In this document: positions 34,136 through 42,019 of the stretch, one piece after another
Layout of the letters: each line of letters opens with the position of its first letter
Position numbering within the stretch: position 1 is the first letter of the stretch
NCBI RefSeq assembly: GCF_038051995.1
Contig: NZ_CP150290.1
Location: 187,001-251,000, forward strand
Reading direction: 5' to 3'
Origin: Paenibacillus sp. FSL H8-0537
Lineage (GTDB): Bacteria; Bacillota; Bacilli; Paenibacillales; Paenibacillaceae
Length of the DNA: 64,000 nt
Translations under genes and position numbers: made by a program
Notes under the pieces: generated by a model
What the model was told of the DNA's origin: nothing
What the model saw: the letters and a program-made list of their open reading frames with translations, nothing else
The model's database searches: none

Positions 34136-34306
34136 ATATCTACATTTTCTCACATATAATAGCACTTTGTGAAGACTCTTCTAGCGGTTTCTTCTAATGA
34201 AAATTACATTGTTAATTACACTAGTAGCACAACAATCTTTTTTTAATAAGGTGCAGGGGATAGCCGAGGTTCCGGCGTCTATTATAACGGGAAGGGGGAG
34301 AGCAAG

Positions 34307-34864
34307 ATTCAAGATGAAGCATGGTTAATAGCGCTCCGCGACGGCGGGCCTGCGGAATTCCAGTCATTCGTGCAGGAATATGGCGCTCATATATATAAAA
34401 CGGTTTATGCTGTGCTTCATTCGCCGCATGATGCGGAGGATGTTACCCAGGAAGTGCTGCTGCAAATTCACCGCTCTCTCCCCGAGTGCAGGCTGGAAGG
34501 CTTTAAAACCTGGGTGACCCGCATTGCTGTAAACCGTGCGATTGATTGGAAGCGGAGCAAGGCACGCAAGCCGGAAGAACTGAGCGAATATGTGGACAAT
34601 CTGGGACCGGACACCGATGGGCAAGGAACTGCGATGCCCGCGGAGCGCGCTGCGATCGAGCGCGAGGAAAAACGCTACATACGAGAACAGGTCGAGCAGC
34701 TCCCGGACAATTATCGCGAAGTCGTAAACGCCTATTATATAGAACAGAAATCATATGAGGAAATTTCGTCCTCAACCGGACTGGAGCGCAAAAGCGTAGA
34801 ATCGCGCCTGTACCGGGCAAGAAACTGGATCAAGCGGCACTGGAGAAGGGAGGACTTTGAATGA
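34307..34864 (+). CDS. ECF-type RNA polymerase sigma factor (probable AUU start)
   Basis: About 185 residues. Region 2 runs through WLIALRDGGPAEFQSFVQEY...DAEDVTQEVLLQIHRSL...FKTWVTRIAVNRAIDWKR, and region 4 through LPDNYREVVNAYYIEQKSYEEISSSTGLERKSVESRLYRAR. The first ATG/GTG in frame (GTG 34370) would delete the start of region 2. Upstream in frame the only plausible initiator is ATT at 34307, with AAGGGGGAG six bases before it, giving (M)IQDEAWLIALRDG, the usual ECF N-terminus. No ATG, GTG or TTG occurs in that frame further up. AUU starts are rare (infC, pcnB) and often regulated. Overlaps the anti-sigma gene by ATGA. Confidence 0.82.
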   Translation: MQDEAWLIALRDGGPAEFQSFVQEYGAHIYKTVYAVLHSPHDAEDVTQEVLLQIHRSLPECRLEGFKTWVTRIAVNRAIDWKRSKARKPEELSEYVDNLGPDTDGQGTAMPAERAAIEREEKRYIREQVEQLPDNYREVVNAYYIEQKSYEEISSSTGLERKSVESRLYRARNWIKRHWRREDFE

Positions 34865-35496
34865 GTCAACATGAGGAGCACAAGCATGGCGAGAGTTCGA
34901 GGACGAAACAGCAGGGCAAGCATGTGAATCATGTGGAGGCCTCCCTTCTGGAGCAATATGTGGCGAATTTGCTATCCGAGCCGGAACGCGAGCAGATCGA
35001 GCGGCAGCTTGCTGGCTGTGACGAATGCTTAGAGCGATTTATGCTCGTATTGGAGGCGGACATGGCGGGGAGCGCCCGTATGTCTGAGCCACATATAGCT
35101 GGAGCCAGTCCGTTAAAGCAGGCGATTGAGCTCCCGGATTTTGAACAGATGGGCAGTAGGCTCAGCAGGCAACTGTTCGGACCATCTGAATCAGAAAAAC
35201 AGCAGCTGTCCATGCCGGGTCCGTTCCTTCAGGAGAAATCATACCGCCGCAAATCCTGGCTCCAGCATCCGGCAACCCATTATACCGCTGCGGCGGTCAT
35301 TACCCTGCTGCTGCTCGGTACAGGCGTACTGAACAACATTTCACAGGAGCTTGAAAAAATAGACCATAGCAGACTGCAGCATAAAGAGGAGCAGCTCATC
35401 CGAGACAAGGAGCAGCGCGAGCCCTCCTGGTCGCAGCAAATGATGAATCGCACTTCCCACTGGCTGGACGGCATCGCCTCCAAACGGTTTAAATAA
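34861..35496 (+). CDS. Putative anti-sigma factor with degenerate zinc-finger motif
   Basis: A 211-residue single-pass membrane protein. A charged N-terminal tail leads into an anti-sigma zinc-finger-like region, LLEQYVANLLSEPEREQIER-QLAGCDEC, where the Cys pair is kept but the usual His of the HCC motif is Gln. One membrane helix follows (about residues 140-160, TAAAVITLLLLGTGVL), then a short extracytoplasmic tail with basic and acidic residues. Position directly after the sigma gene with a four-base overlap supports the assignment. It would hold the sigma factor at the membrane until a signal, perhaps via the two membrane proteins encoded next. Confidence 0.8.
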   Translation: MSQHEEHKHGESSRTKQQGKHVNHVEASLLEQYVANLLSEPEREQIERQLAGCDECLERFMLVLEADMAGSARMSEPHIAGASPLKQAIELPDFEQMGSRLSRQLFGPSESEKQQLSMPGPFLQEKSYRRKSWLQHPATHYTAAAVITLLLLGTGVLNNISQELEKIDHSRLQHKEEQLIRDKEQREPSWSQQMMNRTSHWLDGIASKRFK

Positions 35497-35521
35497 CGAA
35501 TGATGAAGGAGAGATTAAGGA

Positions 35522-36724
35522 ATGAATAGGGAGAAAAAGCCCATCGTTGCGCTGCTGCTGTCCATGCTGCCGGGCTTCGGCCATGCTTATATGGGGCGTC
35601 CGATAAGATTTGTACTTTATGCAGCAGGAGGGTTTGGTCCGCTCGCGATTTTGATTATGATTTCAATCGTAAACTATATTGAAGATGACACGGGCTTTAT
35701 TCTGTGCTTGATTTCGTTTCTATTCTGGGGCATCAATATGCTTGATATGATTGTAACGCTCATTGGCAGGCGGCAGCCGTATCCGAATGAAGCTGCTTAT
35801 GGTGCAGGAGCGCCTCCAAGTCCAGATCAGATGTACAACAGCATGCCGCCGGGAGCGATGCACGCACAAGCAGACCTCTTAACCTACAGCGAGCAGAAAG
35901 AGCGCACGAATACGCTGCTCCTGTCCATCATTCCTGGCTTGGGCCATATGGCGCTAGGGCTGATGCAGCGGGGCATTGCGTTCCTCATTGCATCTATCGG
36001 CTTGTTCGCAGTTGTTATTTTTATATCGATGGTGACGGGGACGGAAGAGTTTCTTATTTTCCTGCTAGGCGTGCCAGTCATCTGGATTTACAGTATTTTT
36101 GATGCTTCACAGCAGCTGCAGCGCAAAAAACGGGGCGAGCCCTTGGAAGATCGACCGTTTTTCGAAGAGCTGGAGGAGTACATGAACAAGGGGCGCAAAA
36201 ATAAAGCGCTCGCTGCAACGCTGTCGCTCTTTCCTGGCGCAGGGCATCTATATCTCGGGCTTCAAACACGCGGCCTGCAAATTATGGCTGGCTTTCTCGC
36301 CTCCGTCTACTTAATGGATGCGCTGCGGCTGTCGATGTTTCTATTCTTGATGCCGTTATTCTGGTTTTTCGCTTTCTTCGATGTCATGCGGCAGCTGTCG
36401 AGTGAACCACAGGAAGGCTTAAAGGATCAAGCGATTATTACGCAGTTTGCTCCTTATCAGCGCTGGATCGGCATCGCTCTGCTGCTGATCGGGCTGTATT
36501 TTATGGGTGATCGTGTTCTGGCCGAATACGCTGCGAATTATATTCCAAGATGGTATGCCCAGTATCAAAATATAAAATATAATTTGCCGACCGCGCTGGT
36601 AGCCTTTGTCATGATTGCTGCTGGCCTGCGCATGGCATTTGGCAGAGGGTTTCAACGAAACAAAGGGCTTCCCCCTAAGGATTGGAAACAGGCGGAATCG
36701 CTGCGGAAGGGGAAGAGCGAATGA
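35522..36724 (+). CDS. Polytopic membrane protein with three internal PGxGHxYLG repeats
   Basis: A 400-residue multi-span protein I cannot name. Three internal repeats are visible: PGFGHAYMGRPIRFVLY (about residue 15), PGLGHMALGLMQRGIAFL (about 140) and PGAGHLYLGLQTRGLQIM (about 238). Each begins with a helix ending in small residues and is followed by one or two hydrophobic helices, as if a two-to-three-helix unit was triplicated. This recalls TM2/DUF-type small membrane modules. It lies in the sigma/anti-sigma operon, 25 bases after the anti-sigma gene, and overlaps the next gene by four bases. A sensory or assembly role in envelope stress is inference. Confidence 0.75.
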   Translation: MNREKKPIVALLLSMLPGFGHAYMGRPIRFVLYAAGGFGPLAILIMISIVNYIEDDTGFILCLISFLFWGINMLDMIVTLIGRRQPYPNEAAYGAGAPPSPDQMYNSMPPGAMHAQADLLTYSEQKERTNTLLLSIIPGLGHMALGLMQRGIAFLIASIGLFAVVIFISMVTGTEEFLIFLLGVPVIWIYSIFDASQQLQRKKRGEPLEDRPFFEELEEYMNKGRKNKALAATLSLFPGAGHLYLGLQTRGLQIMAGFLASVYLMDALRLSMFLFLMPLFWFFAFFDVMRQLSSEPQEGLKDQAIITQFAPYQRWIGIALLLIGLYFMGDRVLAEYAANYIPRWYAQYQNIKYNLPTALVAFVMIAAGLRMAFGRGFQRNKGLPPKDWKQAESLRKGKSE

Positions 36725-37353
36725 AGCAGTGGCGTGTAGGCACGCTTTCGATGGGCGTTACCTTATTATTGATGGGGGTCGCTGTAGCGGTCTCCATCTG
36801 GAGCGGGACAGGGGCATACAATATGCTGCTATGGGTGGCGCCGCTTGTTTTTATTTTGCTCGGTGCGGAAGTTTTATTGTACATTTGGTTTGCGGGAAGC
36901 GAGCGGACGACGCTGCGTTACGATTGGATCAGCCTATTTATCGTTGGAATGATCGGGAGCTTCAGCCTTGCGATGGCGGGGCTGATCTCTACGGGGATAT
37001 TGGACGAGCTTAGAGGGACGATGCGCCAAATGGAGCGGACGGCACTTATTGAGTCGGCGCCGATCTCGGTGCCGGAGAAGATCGATAAAATCGTCGTACA
37101 AGCGCTCCGTCCAGTAAGTGTGGATCAGGTGGATGGAGGAAAGGTGCAATTGCTGGGGCAGGTGCAGTACTGGGCTGCTGAGCCGATTGACACTTCGGAG
37201 CAGCTGGTTAGCACAAGCGTAATAGGAACGGTCATGTATGTCATGGTCGGCGAATTTGAGCGGCATAATGGTCCGCTTCAGTCGAATATGTATAACGCTC
37301 AAATGACGCTGGTATTGCCAAAGTCGATTAAAATAGAGCAACGCGGGTTTTAA
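36721..37353 (+). CDS. Membrane protein with extracytoplasmic C-terminal domain, sigma-operon member
   Basis: A 210-residue protein of unknown family. Three hydrophobic helices (about 8-30, 37-58 and 71-95) are followed by a soluble domain of about 115 residues, beta-rich at its end. ATG 36721 overlaps the preceding stop (ATGA) and has AAGGGGA upstream; a longer frame starting at 36682 lies wholly inside the previous gene. The last gene of the operon, ending in a strong terminator. It may present a sensing domain outside the membrane. Confidence 0.72.
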   Translation: MKQWRVGTLSMGVTLLLMGVAVAVSIWSGTGAYNMLLWVAPLVFILLGAEVLLYIWFAGSERTTLRYDWISLFIVGMIGSFSLAMAGLISTGILDELRGTMRQMERTALIESAPISVPEKIDKIVVQALRPVSVDQVDGGKVQLLGQVQYWAAEPIDTSEQLVSTSVIGTVMYVMVGEFERHNGPLQSNMYNAQMTLVLPKSIKIEQRGF

Positions 37354-37375
37354 GAACTCATCTGACTATATAAAA

Positions 37376-37430
37376 GAACCTTAAAAGCGCCTGCCCCGAT
37401 TGTTGTCGGGAGCAGGCGCTTTTAAGGTTC
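37376..37430. terminator. 19-bp perfect bidirectional terminator
   Basis: GAACCTTAAAAGCGCCTGC (37376-37394) pairs perfectly with 37412-37430, enclosing CCCGA/TCGGG. It separates the sigma operon from the convergent esterase gene, whose stop codon touches its right edge. Confidence 0.92.
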
Positions 37431-38221
37431 TAGCGGGAAAGCGGCAGCCAGTCAAGGACGCGCTGGATATTGCGATCCCAGTAGCCCCACTCATGCATGC
37501 CCGGCTCCTCGTCATAGGTGAGAGTCAGCCCGTAGTCCTCCATCGCTGCCTTGAAGCGAAGATTATCCTCATACAGAAAATCTTCTGTCCCGCAGCATTG
37601 ATAAAACTTCGGCTGTTGTTCAGGGGCAAGCGCAGCTGCAGAGGCTAAAAGGTTAAATAGATTGCTAGGCCCGGCTTCGAGCTTCTCCATACTGCCGTAC
37701 AATCGTCCAAACTCGCCTTCATCCGTATAAGAGAAGTCCGGGTGCTGGAGACGGCTCGCAACATCAAGCGCGCCAGAAAGGCTTGCCGCAGCGGCAAAGC
37801 GCTCAGGATGATGCAGTCCCAGCTTGAACGCGCCGTAGCCGCCCATCGAGAGGCCGGCGACAAAGTTGTCTTCCCTGCGGGCTGACAGCGGGAAGAAGGA
37901 GCGGGCCACCAGCGGCAGCTCCTCGCTTACAAAGCTCCAGTAGCGTCCGCCCTGCTCCATATCGGCATAGAAGCTGCGATGCACGCCAGGCATGACGACA
38001 GCGATTCCTTTGCTGGAAGCATAACGTTCAATACAGGTATAGCGCGTCCAAGCGGTATGGTCATCGGATAGCCCATGCAGCAAATACAGCACCGGATATT
38101 TGTAATCCGTTTCTGCCTGGCGGGTAGAAAGGTCAGCTAAGGACGGCTGTGGCAAAATAACCGACATGCCGGTCGAGAAGCCAAGCTTTTCCGAGAAAAA
38201 ATCACATTGAAACAAGGCCAT
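37430..38221 (-). CDS. Alpha/beta-hydrolase esterase (tributyrin esterase / EstA-like)
   Basis: A 263-residue serine esterase of the esterase-D / S-formylglutathione-hydrolase-like group. The nucleophile elbow is G-L-S-M-G-G, the oxyanion region [14 protein letters not shown], and a catalytic His lies in the C-terminal GMHEWGYWD. No signal peptide. AAGGAGG precedes the ATG. It starts 27 bases after the sugar-permease gene on the same strand and is probably cotranscribed; a role in deacylating incoming oligosaccharides is possible but unproven. Confidence 0.85.
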   Translation of the reverse strand: MALFQCDFFSEKLGFSTGMSVILPQPSLADLSTRQAETDYKYPVLYLLHGLSDDHTAWTRYTCIERYASSKGIAVVMPGVHRSFYADMEQGGRYWSFVSEELPLVARSFFPLSARREDNFVAGLSMGGYGAFKLGLHHPERFAAAASLSGALDVASRLQHPDFSYTDEGEFGRLYGSMEKLEAGPSNLFNLLASAAALAPEQQPKFYQCCGTEDFLYEDNLRFKAAMEDYGLTLTYDEEPGMHEWGYWDRNIQRVLDWLPLSR

Positions 38222-38248
38222 TGCGATGGAACCTCCTTGACCCAGCGT

Positions 38249-39079
38249 TTATTTAATGCCGGAAATCGAATAATTCTCAATAATTTGCTTCTGGAAGAAA
38301 ATAAAGACGATGACAACCGGCAGCACCATGAACGTGGAGCCTGCCATTTGCAAAGCATAGTTGCTGCCATGCTCGCCCTTGAGCAAAGCGAGTCCGACGG
38401 ACAGCGTGTACAGCTTCTCGTCATTGGCAATAATAAGCGGCCACAGGAAGCTGTTCCAGCCGCCGATAAACGTCAGAATGCCTTGAATGGCCAGAATAGC
38501 TTTAGAGATCGGAAGCACGATTTGGAAGAAGGTGCGAATTTCGCTTGCTCCGTCCAAGCGAGTTGCTTCCAGCAGCTCGTCGGGAATCGTGGACATAAAT
38601 TGGCGGAATAGAAAAATGCCGAATGCGCCAACAAAGCCTGGAAGCACGATACCTACCATCGTATTCGTTAGATGCATTTCATTAAGCAGCAGGTAGACAG
38701 GAATCATCGTTACCTGGCCGGGAATCATCATCGTTGCGAGTACGAGATAGAACAGCTTATCTTTGCCTTTGAACTTGAACTTGGCGAAAGCATAACCAGC
38801 CATCGCATTTAGGAACAAGCCGATAAAGGAGAAAAAGACAATCAGCAGCGTGTTGCTCAAATACGTGCCAAAATGCATATTGACGAACAAATTGCTGAAG
38901 TTTTCGAACGTAATATTTTTCGGCCATAGGGTTGGAGGCAGCTGCTTGACCTCGCTCTCTGTCTTGAATGCCGACATAATCATCCATGCGAACGGAAGCA
39001 TCATTACTATCCCGCCGCCAGTCAGCAAAATGCCGAGCAGCCATTGAAGGGCTGTGCCTTTTTTTGTTTTCAGTGCCAT
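38249..39079 (-). CDS. Sugar ABC transporter permease, MalG-type
   Basis: A 276-residue inner-membrane permease of the carbohydrate-uptake CUT1 group with six helices. The EAA loop that contacts the ATPase is EATRLDGASEIRTFFQIVLP. The N-terminus starts with a short basic segment and TM1 (LQWLLGILLTGGGIVMMLPF). It pairs with the MalF-type permease 21 bases upstream. The operon lacks an ATP-binding subunit, usual for CUT1 systems that share an MsmX-type ATPase encoded elsewhere. Confidence 0.93.
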   Translation of the reverse strand: MALKTKKGTALQWLLGILLTGGGIVMMLPFAWMIMSAFKTESEVKQLPPTLWPKNITFENFSNLFVNMHFGTYLSNTLLIVFFSFIGLFLNAMAGYAFAKFKFKGKDKLFYLVLATMMIPGQVTMIPVYLLLNEMHLTNTMVGIVLPGFVGAFGIFLFRQFMSTIPDELLEATRLDGASEIRTFFQIVLPISKAILAIQGILTFIGGWNSFLWPLIIANDEKLYTLSVGLALLKGEHGSNYALQMAGSTFMVLPVVIVFIFFQKQIIENYSISGIK

Positions 39080-39100
39080 CTGTATTCCCCTCTCCTTTCT

Positions 39101-39988
39101 TTAAACGTCTGTTTCCTTGTTCTGGAACTTGAATTGAATAAGCGTAATGATAATGATCGAAATAAATAGTATAAAGGATCCTGCCGCAGCATATCCGAAT
39201 TTGCTGTATTGGAAGCCGTTGTTGTAAATGAACAAGGCTACGGACATCGTGCCGTTAAGCGGTCCGCCTTTAGTCATAATGAGCGGCTCTTCGAAAAATT
39301 GAATCCAGCCAATCATCGTGGTAATGGATACGAAGAAAATAGCATAACGCAACAGCGGAAGCGTAATCGTCCGCATTTGCTGCCAGCTGCTGGCTCCGTC
39401 AATTTGTGCAGCCTCGTAATAAGAGCGTGGTATGCCCTTGATAGCGGCAATAAAAATAAGCATATTCAGTCCGATCGCCCGCCATAAGGCAAGAATGATC
39501 AGCGAGATTTTAGCTATAATCGGGTGCTGGAGCCACTGGACATCGGGAAGATGCACAAGGTTCAGCAAATAGTTGAACAAGCCAAGCGATGGGTTGTACA
39601 AATAAGTCCATACGACCGCAACGGCAACGACGTTGGTCACGGACGGCAAATAATAAATGACGCGGAAAGTCGTAAATATTTTTGATCTGCCGAAGTTAAT
39701 CAGCAGTGCAATCGCAAGCGACAAGGCGATAACCGAAGGAACGCCAATAATGACATAATAAAGCGTATTGGTAATCGCTTGTACAAATAACGGATCAGTC
39801 AATACGTCCAAGTAGTTTTGCATGCCTACAAATGAAATGTTGGAAAAATCGGCAAGGCCGGCGAGATCCATATCGGTGAAGCTGATGACGAGTGCAATAA
39901 CGATAGGCAGCAGGGAGAACATAGCGAGCAAAATCAACGTTGGCGCTATAAAGAAATAAGGTGTTTTATTATTCAATATGCCTTTCAT
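39101..39988 (-). CDS. Sugar ABC transporter permease, MalF/UgpA-type
   Basis: A 295-residue CUT1 permease with six predicted helices and the EAA loop EAAQIDGASSWQQMRTITLP. It is shorter than E. coli MalF, lacking its large periplasmic insertion, as is usual in Firmicutes. AAGGATG precedes the ATG. It lies between the binding-protein gene and the MalG-type permease, in the standard gene order. Confidence 0.93.
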   Translation of the reverse strand: MKGILNNKTPYFFIAPTLILLAMFSLLPIVIALVISFTDMDLAGLADFSNISFVGMQNYLDVLTDPLFVQAITNTLYYVIIGVPSVIALSLAIALLINFGRSKIFTTFRVIYYLPSVTNVVAVAVVWTYLYNPSLGLFNYLLNLVHLPDVQWLQHPIIAKISLIILALWRAIGLNMLIFIAAIKGIPRSYYEAAQIDGASSWQQMRTITLPLLRYAIFFVSITTMIGWIQFFEEPLIMTKGGPLNGTMSVALFIYNNGFQYSKFGYAAAGSFILFISIIIITLIQFKFQNKETDV

Positions 39989-40085
39989 CGGCTAAGTCAC
40001 ATCCTTTAAATTTACGCTTTTGCGCAAATGGACAATAATAGGGATAACCGACAGCCCTATACAAAAGCAGCTGCCGGCTAAAAGA

Positions 40086-41351
40086 TTATTTAATTAATTT
40101 CTCAGCTTCAACGTTCAAAGCATCCATTTGCGTCTGCACGTCAGCGTTAGCGCGATAAATTTGCTCAAAGCTGGCTACATATTTTTGTGAAATTTGATCA
40201 TAAGCAGTAAGAGCTGGTGTTGCTTCAGCATGCTTAAGCTGCTCCCCAATGACTTGAAGGTTAGGATCAGCAGTCATAGAAGCATCTTGCCATACGCTTT
40301 GTACAGCTGGAAGCGCATCGGACAGCTCTTTCCATTTCAACTGAACTTCTGGCTTGCTCATGTAGGCAATAAACTTCACTGCCGCTTCTTGATTTTTGCT
40401 GTATTTGAATACAGTCAGATCTGAGCCGCCGAGAATCGAGTTGTTGTTCACCGAACCGGATGGAAGAACAGCGGTTGCCCATTTACCCTCGATATCCGGC
40501 GCTTGCTCTTTAATCGGCTTGATCATCCAAGGTCCGCTGATGAACATCGGGATAACACCGTCGCCAGCAAAGCCTTGAACAGCATCAATGCCGAGATCTA
40601 CAGGAGAAAGCTTCTCTTGATAGAAGCTGCCTACATATTTTACAGCGTCAACAAATTCCGGCTGATTGAACAAAGGTTTATTTTGCTCATCAAAAATCTT
40701 GGAACCGTTCTGGCGGGCAAACATAATGCCCAGAGTCGGCTCTCCTGGAACGAGGTCAATGCCGTATTTGCCTTCGCCGCGCGCAGTCAATTTCGTTGCC
40801 GCATCCTTCAGCTCATCCCAAGTAGCAGGCGCTTTGTCATAGCCTACTTCTTTCAGCAGGTCGGTGCGATAGAACAGGACGCGAGTTTCAGCATACCAAG
40901 GAATACCGTACGTTTTGCCGTCAAATTGCGTTGTTTTTACGATACCCTCGAAAAAGTTCTCAGGTTTAAATTCAGGATATTGGTCGATGTAAGGCGTCAA
41001 ATCAAGCAAAGCGCCAGCATTTGCGAATTCCGGCATCCAGGAAGTACCCATTTGCAGCACGTCAGGACCGGATTTGGAAGCAACAGCTGTCAGCAGCTTG
41101 TCATGCGCCGAGCCCCAAGGGATAACCTGTACATCGACTTTAATGTTCGGATTGTCTGATTCGAATTGCTCGGAAATAGTTTTGAGCGTCTGTTCTTGGT
41201 CACCCATGCCCCAAACTTTAATGGTAACGGGCTGATCGCCAGTAGCAGCCTCGCCTGTTGTATTTGTATTATTGGATGTAGAGCACGCTGTCAAAATACC
41301 TGAAAGCAGCATTGTACTAATAAGTGCAGTTTTAACGGATTTATTAAACAT
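40086..41351 (-). CDS. Sugar ABC transporter substrate-binding lipoprotein
   Basis: A 421-residue cluster B (MalE-like) binding protein. A lipoprotein signal peptide ends at LLSGILTAC, with lipidated Cys at residue 23. The mature part begins with the type-typical VTIKVWGMGDQEQTLKTISEQF. Aromatic residues that could stack on sugar rings are frequent (GIPWYAETRVLFYR, SGPWMIKP). Given the adjacent GH94 phosphorylase, the ligand is probably a beta-glucan oligosaccharide such as a sophoro-oligosaccharide. Expression is probably governed by the LacI-type operators in the 668-base upstream region. Confidence 0.92.
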   Translation of the reverse strand: MFNKSVKTALISTMLLSGILTACSTSNNTNTTGEAATGDQPVTIKVWGMGDQEQTLKTISEQFESDNPNIKVDVQVIPWGSAHDKLLTAVASKSGPDVLQMGTSWMPEFANAGALLDLTPYIDQYPEFKPENFFEGIVKTTQFDGKTYGIPWYAETRVLFYRTDLLKEVGYDKAPATWDELKDAATKLTARGEGKYGIDLVPGEPTLGIMFARQNGSKIFDEQNKPLFNQPEFVDAVKYVGSFYQEKLSPVDLGIDAVQGFAGDGVIPMFISGPWMIKPIKEQAPDIEGKWATAVLPSGSVNNNSILGGSDLTVFKYSKNQEAAVKFIAYMSKPEVQLKWKELSDALPAVQSVWQDASMTADPNLQVIGEQLKHAEATPALTAYDQISQKYVASFEQIYRANADVQTQMDALNVEAEKLIK

Positions 41352-41550
41352 GTCAATCTTCCTCTCTTTAAGAAGCTGTGATTTTAAGGTGCATTAGCTT
41401 AAGTAAATGATGACTCTATTGTTGCCGATTTATGCAATGGCGCTGGCAGTTAAGCAGCTGGCTTCCCTCTGAACATATGCCTTAAGCGACATGCCTCCTC
41501 TCCCATATTCCTGAAAAGCTCCCCTTAGTATATAAGCCTGATGAAACATA

Positions 41551-41800
41551 GAAACGTTTCGATTTTAGATTATACGCGAATGCATCAGGAGATGCTAGTA
41601 ACCGTAGAAACGTTTCGATGTCATTATAAAACAGAATGTAATCGTATTCAACACATTTTTTTCAGCTATTGAAATTTGCTTCTGAAGCGTTAAAATGATA
41701 ATAGAAACGTTTCACCTACTTGGAATTCGGGTAATGGAGGCAATTGACGGAAAGATGAAAACGTTCTATAATCCTTTTAGTTGTAAAATAGAAACGTTTC
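41551..41800. promoter_or_regulatory. Four LacI-type operators (GAAACGTTTC) between the divergent sugar genes
   Basis: The palindrome GAAACGTTTC occurs at 41551-41560, 41607-41616, 41704-41713 and 41791-41800, each preceded by TA. A relaxed version, GAAAACGTTC, lies at 41757-41766. Site 1 is about nine bases downstream of a minus-strand TATAAT (41569-41574) serving the binding-protein operon; site 4 is just after the plus-strand -10 serving the GH94 gene. They do not fully match the CcpA cre consensus, so the LacI regulator at 45920 is the likely ligand. The first 200 bases of the gap (41352-41550) show nothing else. Confidence 0.8.
41744..41772 (+). promoter_or_regulatory. SigA promoter for the GH94 gene
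   Basis: TTGACG (41744-41749), 17 bases, TATAAT (41767-41772). The start point would fall about ten bases before operator 4, so repressor bound there should block it. The 5' leader would be about 240 bases and include repeat R5. Confidence 0.75.
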
Positions 41801-41896
41801 GATTGATTTCGGCAAATGCCGCCAATCTGCATCAACTTCGCGGGTATTAGCTGTTTATTATGCGTTTATTGATGAAAGCCTATGTATACAAATAAG

Positions 41897-41998
41897 CAAG
41901 CGTAAACGACTGAAGCCGTCCTCTGGCGGCAATGCTACCGTTTCGCGGTGAAATATAAGCTGATTATAAGGGTGAAACTTATAAATTCTTATATTTTA
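41897..41998 (-). repeat. Dispersed structured repeat, copy R5 (inverted, in the GH94 leader)
   Basis: The core (41897-41948) reads CAAGCGTAAACG...CGTTTCGCG, the reverse complement of the plus-oriented copies. It is followed by the AT-rich hairpin (about 41951-41997, AAATATAAG...CTTATATTT). It lies between the GH94 promoter and ribosome site, so it would be transcribed as part of the mRNA leader. Confidence 0.78.
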
Positions 41999-42019
41999 AA
42001 AAAGTCAGGAAAGTGAGTG

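Noticed and set aside
36682..36720. Upstream start (METGGIAAEG) for the last gene of the sigma operon
   Set aside because: It lies entirely within the preceding coding region; ATG 36721 has its own AAGGGGA site and the ATGA overlap usual in this operon.
41551..41800. GAAACGTTTC sites as CcpA cre boxes
   Set aside because: The outer positions (TA...GA instead of TG...CA) do not fit cre, and all four share the same non-cre flanks, pointing to the local LacI regulator. The relaxed site at 41755-41768 is closer to cre and could bind CcpA.
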